NCBI GenBank assembly: GCA_014695295.1
Contig: JACJNY010000005.1
Coordinates: 1 to 56,827, forward strand
Reading direction: 5' to 3'
Length of the DNA: 56,827 nucleotides
Source: Microcoleus sp. FACHB-61
GTDB lineage: Bacteria; Cyanobacteriota; Cyanobacteriia; Cyanobacteriales; Microcoleaceae
Shown here piece after piece: positions 19,901 to 27,923 of the stretch. The notes beneath the pieces were generated by a model. It did not search any database, was not told the origin of the DNA, and saw only the letters and a program-made list of their open reading frames with translations. The translations under genes and the position numbers were made by a program. Position 1 is the first letter of the stretch. Each line of letters begins with the position of its first letter.

Positions 19901-20192
19901 CTTTTGAAGACAAACCGCTCAGATTGTATTCCGAGATAGGAACTTCACCAGTGCTGGCGATCGCTTGCAGGGGTAGTGTCATCCCAGGCAAGCAGTGAAA
20001 GCTAGTCCGCAGGATTTCGTGCCGATTTACGACATTTTGCAGCGCCCTTGTAAAAATCTCGCGATCGAGGTTTCCGGTAATTAAAATTGCACCTCGAACG
20101 CGATAAGTCTGTTGGCTTTTATTTTGCTGTAACCCCCACAGATGCCGTTGCTGTGGAGAGAGTCTAAACCCTTCGATTGTTTCGTTTTGCAT
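16953..20192 (-). CDS. NRPS, interface-A(Asp)-T
   Basis: About 1079 residues from ATG 20192, chosen because MQNETIEGFRLSPQQ aligns with the N-terminus of the last NRPS (MQTINGFRLSPQQ) and AAAGGA lies upstream; a frame start at 20258 would overlap the hydroxylase gene. Residues 1-430 are a condensation-like domain whose active site reads NFSALIADS (about 140-148), lacking both His of HHxxxDG: an interface domain. The adenylation domain has D-L-T-K-I-G-H-V-G(-K), the Asp code, and the carrier Ser is in ELGGHSLL. It should load Asp, which the separately encoded hydroxylase 22 bases upstream modifies; the free C domain would make the peptide bond. It is a close paralogue of the 6795-11135 protein up to the T domain. 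Confidence 0.92.
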   Translation of the reverse strand: MQNETIEGFRLSPQQRHLWGLQQNKSQQTYRVRGAILITGNLDREIFTRALQNVVNRHEILRTSFHCLPGMTLPLQAIASTGEVPISEYNLSGLSSKEQEAKIAALFQQLSLLPFDFERCPLWHISLVTLAQDKHLLVANFSALIADSVTLKNFTRELSLSYWACACQEEPADEPMQYADIAEWQNELLESEETAIGQEYWRKLNIESLDLLTLPWEKKNGEAEFEPLVERVEIRGDLLNSLEAIVPKHTSDISAFLLTCWQILIWRLTREPNPIIGVAIDGRKYEELEHSLGLLCKYLPLRCPVQDELNFSQARQQVELNLNEMYNWQEYFSWEEILENEKSSSFWPVCFDFQAEPKNYGNSGVSFSLIRQDACLEPFKLKLSCLRLSNSISAEFHYDSALFAAADIKRLSEHFQALLERIVKNPEVAISQLDILSDRDRLQLLIDFNQTQKDYPKNKCVHQLFEEQAERNPDSIAVVFESEQITYRELNDRANQLAHHLQNLGVEPEVVVGICLDRSLETIVGMLGVLKAGGAYLPIDPTTPIERKALMLEDAQVKVLLVQQRLIESLPKTQANIVCIDTDIPTVSASYTDRASSDNLAYLIYTSGSTGIPKGVAIEHRQLLNYLHSIQEKLNLPAGASFATVSTFAADLGNTAIFPALCFGGCLHIISQERATDPEALSEYFCRNPIDCLKIVPSHLAALLNSSQPKSILPGKRLILGGESANWSLIKTLRNLAPSCSVFNHYGPTETTVGVLTYQVELDKIGCDFDTVPLGLPIANTQIYILDSYLQSVPIGVPGELYIGGDNLARGYLNRPELTAEKFIPNPFDTQAKTRLYKTGDLARYLPDGNIEFIGRIDGQVKIRGFRIELGEIEAVLGQHPDIAQAVVVAPEDEMAQKRLVAYLISEQKQAPTHKEIRNFLTSKLPEYMVPSAFVILKSLPLTSNGKIDRRALPAPDEMRPELTGNFVAPRTNIEEVLAAIWAEVLKIEKVGIYDNFFELGGHSLLATQVISRVRQAFQVELPLHRLFESATVADFAVAIAQKQAEQTDSEMLAQVLADLDQLSEAQIHEILAQQGVSK

Positions 20193-20214
20193 TTCTAAAG
20201 TTCCTTTAATAAGC

Positions 20215-21264
20215 CTAAATATCTTGACAGCTAAACGCTTCTGCCATACCGACAACAACCCGACGCGAACCAGAAAATGGCGTGCGTCCGTGCGCGGCTA
20301 GCATATTATCTAACAGCAAGACATCTCCTTCTTCCCAAGGGAAAACAATCGTTTCTTGCTGATAGCAGCGACGAATTTCGTCTAATATAAAATCTTCAAT
20401 GGGCGAGCCATCGCCGTAATAAGCATTGCGGGGTAAATCTTCCTGCTTAAAAGAAGTTAAAAGCTCTTTGCGAACGGCGGGTTCGAGATTGGAAATGTGG
20501 AAGAGGTGAGCTTGATTAAACCACACCATTTCCTGCGTTTGTGGGTGCCTAGCGACAGCTTGACATATTTGCCGAGTTCTCAAGCGATCGCCACTTTTCC
20601 ATTCTAACTCAATTCCCGCTTTTTGGCAATACTCTTCTACCTCAATTTTGCTATCAGTATTGAAGACATTTTGCCAGGGTAAATCTACGCCACCGCCGTA
20701 ATTTCGCACATACATAACCTTTTTTTGGGCAAACTTTTCTCTAATCTTTGAATCCAGGTTTTCAAACACTTTGCGGCTGTTAGCAATCGGAGTTTCTCCT
20801 CCCTGTTCGGCTTTCTTGACGCAGAAAAAAGCGATTTTCAGCGGCCAATTTCGAGAATAAGCCATTTCATTGTGTAGTGGGATGAATTGCTCGGCAGGAT
20901 ACTCGGTGGAAGTGTAGATATTTCCGCTCACCAGGCTACGCGGAGTCGAGCGAAAAGAATATTCCAACAAGTCGCCAGCAAGAGTTTGAATAAACTGCTC
21001 GAAACCATTCACCCCGCCGACTTCAAAGCCTCGAAAAAGTATTCCTCCATGCTTCCATAACTGCGTTTCAATTGATGAGCGATTGTTCTGTGCCCAACCT
21101 GCGAGATTTAATTTTTCTACTGTTGGCTGAACCACTAGAGGTACAAGGTTTTCGGGCTGGAGGTAGGCGGTTTTGACTAATTCCTCTGAGGACAGGCTGA
21201 CGGCTTTGCGCCTAACCGATCCTAACTTTTGGGAATTGAGATTCTTTGTTTCTGTATTTGTCAT
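20215..21264 (-). CDS. Free-standing TauD/SyrP-type aspartyl beta-hydroxylase
   Basis: 349 residues, Fe(II)/2-oxoglutarate-dependent. Iron ligands are H131-N-E133 (PLHNEMAY) and His about 325 in DNMLAAHGRTPF, with Arg of GSRR for 2-oxoglutarate. It is close to the domain fused at the end of the 11200-16956 protein (shared GGILFRGF, QGGETPI, RKVFENLD versus RKIYQLLD, PRNAYYGDGSPIED). It should hydroxylate the beta carbon of Asp bound to the carrier domain of the next protein, making beta-hydroxyaspartate, an iron ligand. Its N-terminal ~25 residues resemble the linker that joins C and hydroxylase in the fused version, so it may derive from a split fusion. It begins 61 bases after the free C-domain gene. 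Confidence 0.92.
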   Translation of the reverse strand: MTNTETKNLNSQKLGSVRRKAVSLSSEELVKTAYLQPENLVPLVVQPTVEKLNLAGWAQNNRSSIETQLWKHGGILFRGFEVGGVNGFEQFIQTLAGDLLEYSFRSTPRSLVSGNIYTSTEYPAEQFIPLHNEMAYSRNWPLKIAFFCVKKAEQGGETPIANSRKVFENLDSKIREKFAQKKVMYVRNYGGGVDLPWQNVFNTDSKIEVEEYCQKAGIELEWKSGDRLRTRQICQAVARHPQTQEMVWFNQAHLFHISNLEPAVRKELLTSFKQEDLPRNAYYGDGSPIEDFILDEIRRCYQQETIVFPWEEGDVLLLDNMLAAHGRTPFSGSRRVVVGMAEAFSCQDI

Positions 21265-21325
21265 AGTTTTTGCTTGGGTGAAAATTTTATCCCTTTTTCC
21301 CGAAAAAACCTGAGAGATTGAGCCA

Positions 21326-22873
21326 TCATTTTAAACTTTTCATAACTTTGCGTTTAGCCATTTTTAATTTTTGAATTCCCGAAAGATGAATTTGTTTTTG
21401 CTGCTCGATTTGGTGCTGCCTTTCTGCTTCGGCAAGAATTTCTGCCAAGTCGTCGATCCTGATATCTGGCTGGATGACTACCTGGTTGAGGAGGATTTGA
21501 AAACCTCTCACCATTCGGGCAACAGTCGCAGCCTCAAATAAGTCTGTTTTGTACTCAAATAAGCCTTGGATTCCTTCTGAAACCTCCCAGAGAGTGAGGC
21601 TTAAGTCGTGTCTCGACATACCGACATCGAATTCCAGAATGCTCAAGGTCAAACCAGCTAAATCCAGGGGTGGCATTGGTGCATTCTGGAGTACAAACCA
21701 CACTTGAAACAGCGGGTTATAGCTGAGGTTTCGCTCCGGCTGCAATTCCTCCACGAGCTTTTCAAAAGGGACATCGGGGTGAGCGTAAGCTGCTAAAGCT
21801 ACCTCGCGTGTTCGACCGAGTAGTTCGCGGAAAGTTGGATTACCTGCGGTGTCAATTCGCAGCACTAAAGTATTCACAAAAAATCCAATCAGTTCCTCTA
21901 ATTCAAGGCGGTTGCGATTGGCAATGGGAGAGCCAATAGCGAGGTTATCCTGCTTTATTTGGCAGGATAGCAAGGATTGAAATGCTGCCAACAACGTCAT
22001 AAATAGGGTGACATCTTGTTGCTGGGCGAGCGTTTTCAGCCTTTCAGTTAAAGAAGCAGAAATCACAAAAGATTGCTGCGAGCCTCGGAAAGTTTGCACG
22101 GGAGAGCGCTGCCTATCTGTTGACAGCACAGCTAAATCGCCTCCCAATTGCTGTTTCCAATAATCGAGCTGTTTTTCTAATTTCTCTCCCTGGAAATGCT
22201 GCCGCTGCCAACTGGCGAAGTCGGCATACTGTACGGGAAGTTCAGGCAGCTTAGAGGGTTTGTCAGTGGAAAAAGCTTCATAAAGTGCGGCTACTTCTCG
22301 CACCAATACCCCCATAGACCAACCATCAGAAATAATGTGGTGTATCGTCAGCAGCAACACATATTCTGCCGAACCCAGTTGCAGCAGAGTGGCCCGCAGT
22401 AAGGGATCTCGCGTTAAGTTAAAGGGGCGTTGGGCTTCTTCCAGAGTACGCTGCTCAATTTCAGCTTGCTGCTCAGTTTCTGGTAAATGTTGCAAGTTTA
22501 CCACCGACAAAGCGAAATCCAAGGAAGGAGAAATCAGTTGAACAGGTTGCCCGTCCACTTCTGCAAAAGCAGTCCGTAAAACTTCGTGACGCCTGACAAT
22601 TTCATTGAGTGTTTGTTGGAGTGCCGACAAATTCAATTGTCCTTGCAAACGCACAGCAGCAGGAAGGTTGTAGGCAGGGTTTTCGGGAGACAATCGATCG
22701 AGAAACCACAGCCGTTGCTGGGCAAAAGAAAGGGGAGCAGAATTTTGCTGCGATCGCCTGGGAATACGCTTAGATTGCTCAGCCTGTACTGCCTCTTTGC
22801 CCAATGCTTTGAGGAGGAGCGCTCGCTTCTGGGGCGAGAGGTTTTTTAGTCGTTCTGAACGATTAGTAGACAT
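21326..22873 (-). CDS. Free-standing NRPS condensation domain
   Basis: 515 residues forming one condensation domain: LSFAQQRLWFLDRL at about 48, HHIISDGWSMG at about 178-188, ANRNRLELEELIGFFVNTLV further on. There is no A or T domain. The C-terminus is a basic coiled tail (QKLKMAKRKVMKSLK). The next Asp module starts with a non-catalytic interface domain, so this protein is the natural condensation catalyst for it, joining the beta-Ala-terminated chain to (hydroxy)Asp. The ATG overlaps the decarboxylase stop by 11 bases and follows a strong GAGGAGGTG site, indicating translational coupling. Confidence 0.92.
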   Translation of the reverse strand: MSTNRSERLKNLSPQKRALLLKALGKEAVQAEQSKRIPRRSQQNSAPLSFAQQRLWFLDRLSPENPAYNLPAAVRLQGQLNLSALQQTLNEIVRRHEVLRTAFAEVDGQPVQLISPSLDFALSVVNLQHLPETEQQAEIEQRTLEEAQRPFNLTRDPLLRATLLQLGSAEYVLLLTIHHIISDGWSMGVLVREVAALYEAFSTDKPSKLPELPVQYADFASWQRQHFQGEKLEKQLDYWKQQLGGDLAVLSTDRQRSPVQTFRGSQQSFVISASLTERLKTLAQQQDVTLFMTLLAAFQSLLSCQIKQDNLAIGSPIANRNRLELEELIGFFVNTLVLRIDTAGNPTFRELLGRTREVALAAYAHPDVPFEKLVEELQPERNLSYNPLFQVWFVLQNAPMPPLDLAGLTLSILEFDVGMSRHDLSLTLWEVSEGIQGLFEYKTDLFEAATVARMVRGFQILLNQVVIQPDIRIDDLAEILAEAERQHQIEQQKQIHLSGIQKLKMAKRKVMKSLK

Positions 22874-24551
22874 GATGATTCACCTCCTCGCAGTGGTCGC
22901 TGTTTGTGATAGTTAAGGAAAGCTTTGCTGCTATTTTTAGCTGGTCGTTTAAAACAAAATTGATATCTGCTTCAGTGGTGAGGGGGTTGGCAAGGACGGC
23001 TCGAAAAACAACAATGGGAATGGTTTTGCCATAACAGGTGTTTTGCACGGTTGTTCGCGATACGAAGGTGTGGCCGGCTCGCCGCTGGGCCTCCTGAAGG
23101 CGCTCGTTAAATTGATTAATGAAGTGGTTGTCTGCTTCGGCTAGTTGTTTTTTGGCTGCTTTTTCGCGGAAGGTTTCTGGAATGTAGCGGTATAAAAGAA
23201 TATTAATTTCTGGTTCTAGCAGCAATTCAAATGCTGGATTTTCCCGAATTAAATTGGCGAGGTGCTGCGTTTTATGGATGCCTGCATCTATCAAAAACTC
23301 ATAGCCTTGATGGCCGATGATATTCAACGCGGCTTGCAAGAACAAACTCGCACCTGGTCGAGAGCCTTCGAGAGAGCGCTTGCCTAGATCGATGGAGTCT
23401 TTTCGCACCGTGTAGGGCGCGTGTTTTTCAATAACTTTGGCGGTTTGGGGATTGCGGAATAAAACCAGACCGATTCCCATTGGCAAATACATTTGTTTGT
23501 GTCCATCTATGGTGACGGAATCTGCTAGTTCAATGCCTGCGAATTTGTGCCGGTGACGTTCGGAAAAAAGCACGGGGCCGCCCCAAGCGGCATCGACGTG
23601 AAAGTGAGCGTTTGCGGATTGCGCGATCGCCGCTATTTCTGGAAGCGGATCGATACTTCCCGAATCGGTGCTGCCTGCAATACCGATAATTGCCAGAATG
23701 TGCAGATTGCGATCGCGACATTCGGCTACCGTTTGGCGCAGCGCTGCCAAATCCATGCGGTGATTGGAATCGGTGGGAACTTTTAGGAGACTGCGATCGC
23801 CAATGCCTAATAAACCGGCAGCCTTTTCAAAAGAATAGTGCATCAAACTCGATCCGATTATCACCATTCCCTTGTAGCCGTAAAACTCTAAAGCTGCGTA
23901 CAAGCCTTCTTTTTCAATGCCACTAAAGTTATTTTTTGGCCCTAAAGAAGCGTTGCGAGCGCACCACAGGGCTGTGATATTAGCTAGGGTGCCGCCCGTT
24001 ACCATGATACCGAGCGTGCTATCATTTTTTTGAATGTGCTGGTTATAAAAATCCTCAGAAAAATCGTAAATTAATCGGTGCATCATTGCCAAAGTCTGGC
24101 GCTCGCAGGGGCTTAAAACTTTGGCAGTTTCCATCTTGACTAAATTTTGATTCATCGCGGTTACAAGCTTCGCGATCGGGCGCACAAAATAGGGAAGTGC
24201 GCTCGTCATGTGACCGATATATCGGGGGGAAGATGTGTGAATGGAATGGGGAACGAGGGTTTGGTTCAAATCCTCGATATAATTCCCAACATCTGTAGGA
24301 AGGGCGGGAATTTTGTTTTCCCTAAACTCCTGAATAATTAACTCTAAGTCAATATCTGTACTAGCGGTTTTTGCGTACAAAAAGTCTTGAACTAGGGCAG
24401 AAATTCGCTCCTCCATTGCTTCTTCTGCCAAAAATGACTTTTCTGAGGCACTGAATAGCTCCATTAACTTTTCTTCAAGTGGGGTAACAGAGGCTTTTAC
24501 TGACTGCATTACATCTTGAGAATCTTTGGCTTTTACTGTTAATTTACTCAT
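22863..24551 (-). CDS. PLP-dependent decarboxylase, probable aspartate 1-decarboxylase (PanP-like)
   Basis: 562 residues of the group II PLP decarboxylase family (glutamate/aspartate/diaminobutyrate decarboxylases). The PLP lysine is K352 in TIDGHKQMYLPMG, the cofactor Asp is in HFHVDAAWGG (D320), and VTGGTLANITALW holds the phosphate loop. The motif SPRYIGHMTSALPYF and the length resemble PanP, the PLP-dependent aspartate 1-decarboxylase that makes beta-alanine. It sits between an NRPS whose A domain carries the beta-Ala code and the Asp modules, which supports L-Asp to beta-Ala plus CO2 as its reaction. A 2,4-diaminobutyrate or tyrosine decarboxylase is the alternative. Family call is firm; substrate is inferred from context. 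Confidence 0.85.
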   Translation of the reverse strand: MSKLTVKAKDSQDVMQSVKASVTPLEEKLMELFSASEKSFLAEEAMEERISALVQDFLYAKTASTDIDLELIIQEFRENKIPALPTDVGNYIEDLNQTLVPHSIHTSSPRYIGHMTSALPYFVRPIAKLVTAMNQNLVKMETAKVLSPCERQTLAMMHRLIYDFSEDFYNQHIQKNDSTLGIMVTGGTLANITALWCARNASLGPKNNFSGIEKEGLYAALEFYGYKGMVIIGSSLMHYSFEKAAGLLGIGDRSLLKVPTDSNHRMDLAALRQTVAECRDRNLHILAIIGIAGSTDSGSIDPLPEIAAIAQSANAHFHVDAAWGGPVLFSERHRHKFAGIELADSVTIDGHKQMYLPMGIGLVLFRNPQTAKVIEKHAPYTVRKDSIDLGKRSLEGSRPGASLFLQAALNIIGHQGYEFLIDAGIHKTQHLANLIRENPAFELLLEPEINILLYRYIPETFREKAAKKQLAEADNHFINQFNERLQEAQRRAGHTFVSRTTVQNTCYGKTIPIVVFRAVLANPLTTEADINFVLNDQLKIAAKLSLTITNSDHCEEVNHHVY

Positions 24552-24634
24552 CCCGAATTAATCCTGTTAAATGGGCTTTGTTTATCTCCTATCCCCCAGC
24601 GAAGCATGAAGGAGATAGGGCTTTTTAGGCTTTT

Positions 24635-27600
24635 TTACAAACGCGACCTTTGCTCAGCCACCATCACAGTTTGTGCTGACTCTCCATCACTCTTTTCTAA
24701 GAGATCGAGCAATTCATCTATCTGGTTAGAATCGGCGTTTGCCAGAATTTCTTCCTCGACCAGTTCAGCTAAATTCTGAATGGTGGGAGCGGCAAAAAAA
24801 TCGCACAGCGCTAACTCTACCCCAAAGCACGATCGCACTCGCGATATTAACTGTGTTGCCATCAGAGAGTGACCGCCGAGGTCAAAAAAGTTTTGGTTAG
24901 TTCCTACTTTTTCTAGCCCTAAAAGAGCAGTCCAAATCTCAGCAATTTTTTCCTCTGTGGGCGTTTGTGGATCAGTGAAGGCTGTTTCATCAGAAACGTA
25001 ATCGCACCTTTGAGATAAGGCGAGGCGGTCAATTTTTCCGTTGGGCGTTAGTGGCAGCGCATCTAATAGCACAAAAGCTGAAGGCACCATGTAATCGGGC
25101 AGTTTGTGCTTCAAGAAGGAACGCAGTTCGGAAATAAGTTCTGGGTGCTGATTTCTGAACCCTGAGTTAGGAACTAGGTAAGCGACTAGGCGTTGACTGC
25201 CCGGTGCATTTTCCTGAAGCAAAACAGCAGCGGTGGACACAGAAGAATGTTGAGAAAGTGCTGCTTCTATTTCTCCGAGTTCGATGCGGAAACCGCGAAT
25301 TTTTACTTGGGAATCGCCACGGCCCAGAAATTCTATATTACCATCCGGCAGGTAACAACCGATATCGCCTGTTTTGAACAAAACTTTTTGATGATAATTA
25401 CCGAGAAAATCTAATTTTTCTTGCCCAAACGGGTTAGAAATGAATTTTTCTGAGGTTAAGTCGGGGCGGTTTAAGTAGCCCTGTGCCAATCCATCGCCGC
25501 CGACGTAAATGTCGCCGGGAATTCCTATCGGAACGGGTTGCAAATTGCGATCGAGCAGATAAATTTGCGTGTTGGCGATCGGGCGACCGATTGGCACTTT
25601 CTCGACACAGTGAGTTGCATCGTACCACGTCACGTCCGCAGCTACTTCAGAAGAGCCATAAAGATTGATTAATACCCGCTGGGGCATCTGCTCTCGAAAT
25701 TGCTGGCAAAGTTCCATCGGCAGAGTTTCTCCGCTGCAAATCCAATATTTTAATTGAGGCAAACGCCTGTCTAAATCAGGGAAGGAATCTAAGATAGCGC
25801 GCAACAAAGAAGGAACCAGCACCAGTCGTGTTACCTTTTGCTTTGATAAGGTTTGAAGGAATTGGTTAATATCTTTGACGGCTCGATCGGCAATAATGAC
25901 AGTGGGCAACCCATGCAGCAAAGGAGCAAAGATTTCCCAAACTGAATCGACAAAATTTAAGGACGTTTTTTGACAGCAAATATCTGCTTCGATAAAAGGG
26001 TAGGGGTTCCAAAAACAGCGATTGACTGTGCCTCGGTGGGTGCCGAGTACGCCTTTGGGAGTGCCTGTCGAGCCGGAAGTGTAGAGGACGTAAGCGAGGT
26101 TATCGGCTTCCACTTTAACAGCGGGGTTGCGATCGCTCTCGCGGGAAATTTCCTGCCATTCGGCGTCGATACAGACGACTTTAGCGCTGTGTTCGGGGAG
26201 GGTTTCTAGGAGGTTTTTTTGAGTCAAAAGCACCGGAACTTTTGCGTCGGCCAGCATGAAGGAGCGGCGTTCTTGGGGATAAGCAGGATCGAGAGGAACG
26301 TAAGCGGCACCGACTTTTAAAATGCCCAAAATGGCCACCAGCATGGAGAGCGATCGCTCTAAGCAAATTCCCACCAAAACTTCGGGTTTTACACCTAGAG
26401 TTTGCAGGTAATGCGCGATTTGGTTGGCTTTGGCATTCAATTCGCGGTAAGTCAATTGTTCATTTTCGCAAATTGCAGCTACTGCATCTGGGGTTCGCTC
26501 TGTTTGCGCTGCAAATAATTCGTGAATTGAGGCATTTTTGGGGTAATCCGCTTGGGTGTCGTTCCACTGGACAAGTAATTGCTGGCGTTCGGCGGCGCTC
26601 AATAGGGGCAATTCTGACAGTTTCCGCTCAGGATTGGCAGTCATTTCCTCCAGTAAAGTTTGCAGGTGTCCGAGCATTCGCGCGATCGCAGCGTCTTCAA
26701 AGCGGTTGCTATTGTAACCAATTTTGAGCGTCAATTCCGCACCCGGTATTGCCATCACCGTTAGAGGATAATTCGTTGTTTCCCAGGAGCGAATATTTTC
26801 TACTTTTAAGTTTTGAATCTTCTCCCGCAAAGAAACATCCAAAGGATAATTTTCAAAAACGACCAAACTCTCAAATAAAGGTAAACTCCGAGGAACTTCG
26901 CTCCACCCCTGCACCTCAATGAGGGGGCTGTACTCATACTGCCGCGCCTCAACTTGTTGCGCTTGGAGTTCTTTCAAGCAGGATAAAATAAAATCCTGTG
27001 GGTCAATTTTTACGCGCACTGGCAGAGGATTTACGAACAGCCCCACTACCGATTCAGCACCCATTAACTCTGGCGGTCGCCCGGATACAACCGTACCAAA
27101 AACCACATCTTCCTCGCCGCTGTACCGGCTCAAAAGTAGCGCCCAAGCTGCCTGTACGAGGGTATTTAATGTTAGCTGATGCTGCCGCGCTAAGGATTGC
27201 AGTGCGGCGGTGGCTGTTGCAGAAAATATCACCTGCTGTTCGCCACTACTTTCTAAACGGTTTCCCGCGACAATATTGCCCCGGGCGATCGCAGTTGGAG
27301 CTGCAAAACCTTTGAGAGTTTGCCGCCAAAATGACTCAGCCGCAGATAAATCTTGCTGGTGCAGCCACGCGATGTAATCCCGATAAGGGCGAGGGCGTTT
27401 GAGGTGCAATTCCTCGCCCTGGGAGAAGGCTTGATAAAAGCCAAAAACTTCATCAAGAACGATCGCCAGCGACCACCCATCTAAAACTAAGTGGTGGTGG
27501 CTCAAAATAAACTGAAAAGTATCTGTTTCTAACTGCGCCAGTGCAATGCGAATTAAGGGAGCTGATGTCAAGTCAAAGCCCTGCTCTCGATCGGCTTTTA

Positions 27601-27922
27601 GGAACGTTTCTAGCTGCTGTTGTTGTTCGGAGGCCGAGAGCGATCGCCAGTCCATCTGCTGCCAAGATAATGCAGCCTGCTTACGCACCGCTTGCACGGG
27701 TTCTTTCAAATTTTTCCACACGAAACAAGTCCGCAAAATGGGATGCCTGTCTACAACTTTTTGCCAACTATTTTTCAACGCAGAAACATTGAGCTCGCCG
27801 CGCAAAACGCACAGCAGTTGCCCGAAATATACGCCCGATTCTGGCTGGTAAAGCGAATGAAAGAGAATGCCCTGCTGCGCTGGGGAGAGGGGATAAAAAT
27901 CTTCGATATTGCCATTAATCAT
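24635..27922 (-). CDS. NRPS, C-A(beta-Ala)-T
   Basis: 1095 residues: condensation (1-440), adenylation (about 455-975), carrier (FFDLGGHSLMATQ). The C domain starts FYPLSPAQQGILFHSL and has SHHHLVLDGWS (about 141-151), typical of DCL domains that take a D-configured donor, in keeping with the epimerase domain of the preceding protein. The specificity residues read V-D-W-V-I-S-L-A-D(-K), which equals the classical beta-alanine code; the unusual V-D at positions 235/236 (NFVDSVWEIF) is diagnostic of beta-amino acid pockets. It starts one base after the previous stop. It should extend the chain with beta-alanine, probably supplied by the decarboxylase encoded next. Confidence 0.93.
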   Translation of the reverse strand: MINGNIEDFYPLSPAQQGILFHSLYQPESGVYFGQLLCVLRGELNVSALKNSWQKVVDRHPILRTCFVWKNLKEPVQAVRKQAALSWQQMDWRSLSASEQQQQLETFLKADREQGFDLTSAPLIRIALAQLETDTFQFILSHHHLVLDGWSLAIVLDEVFGFYQAFSQGEELHLKRPRPYRDYIAWLHQQDLSAAESFWRQTLKGFAAPTAIARGNIVAGNRLESSGEQQVIFSATATAALQSLARQHQLTLNTLVQAAWALLLSRYSGEEDVVFGTVVSGRPPELMGAESVVGLFVNPLPVRVKIDPQDFILSCLKELQAQQVEARQYEYSPLIEVQGWSEVPRSLPLFESLVVFENYPLDVSLREKIQNLKVENIRSWETTNYPLTVMAIPGAELTLKIGYNSNRFEDAAIARMLGHLQTLLEEMTANPERKLSELPLLSAAERQQLLVQWNDTQADYPKNASIHELFAAQTERTPDAVAAICENEQLTYRELNAKANQIAHYLQTLGVKPEVLVGICLERSLSMLVAILGILKVGAAYVPLDPAYPQERRSFMLADAKVPVLLTQKNLLETLPEHSAKVVCIDAEWQEISRESDRNPAVKVEADNLAYVLYTSGSTGTPKGVLGTHRGTVNRCFWNPYPFIEADICCQKTSLNFVDSVWEIFAPLLHGLPTVIIADRAVKDINQFLQTLSKQKVTRLVLVPSLLRAILDSFPDLDRRLPQLKYWICSGETLPMELCQQFREQMPQRVLINLYGSSEVAADVTWYDATHCVEKVPIGRPIANTQIYLLDRNLQPVPIGIPGDIYVGGDGLAQGYLNRPDLTSEKFISNPFGQEKLDFLGNYHQKVLFKTGDIGCYLPDGNIEFLGRGDSQVKIRGFRIELGEIEAALSQHSSVSTAAVLLQENAPGSQRLVAYLVPNSGFRNQHPELISELRSFLKHKLPDYMVPSAFVLLDALPLTPNGKIDRLALSQRCDYVSDETAFTDPQTPTEEKIAEIWTALLGLEKVGTNQNFFDLGGHSLMATQLISRVRSCFGVELALCDFFAAPTIQNLAELVEEEILANADSNQIDELLDLLEKSDGESAQTVMVAEQRSRL

Positions 27923-27923
27923 A

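Noticed and set aside
20193..20258. Longer N-terminus for the interface-A(Asp)-T protein
   Set aside because: It would overlap the hydroxylase gene, and the paralogue begins at the equivalent of the ATG at 20192, which has its own ribosome site.
21326..22873. The free condensation domain as a truncated, dead NRPS
   Set aside because: Its HHIISDG site is intact, it is translationally coupled in the operon, and the next module lacks a catalytic C domain, so it is needed.
24552..24634. Hairpins (TATCTCC/GGAGATA and CCTATC/GATAGG) between the beta-Ala NRPS and the decarboxylase
   Set aside because: They are mutually exclusive, loops are long and no U-tract follows on the operon strand, so neither a terminator nor a clear attenuator can be supported.
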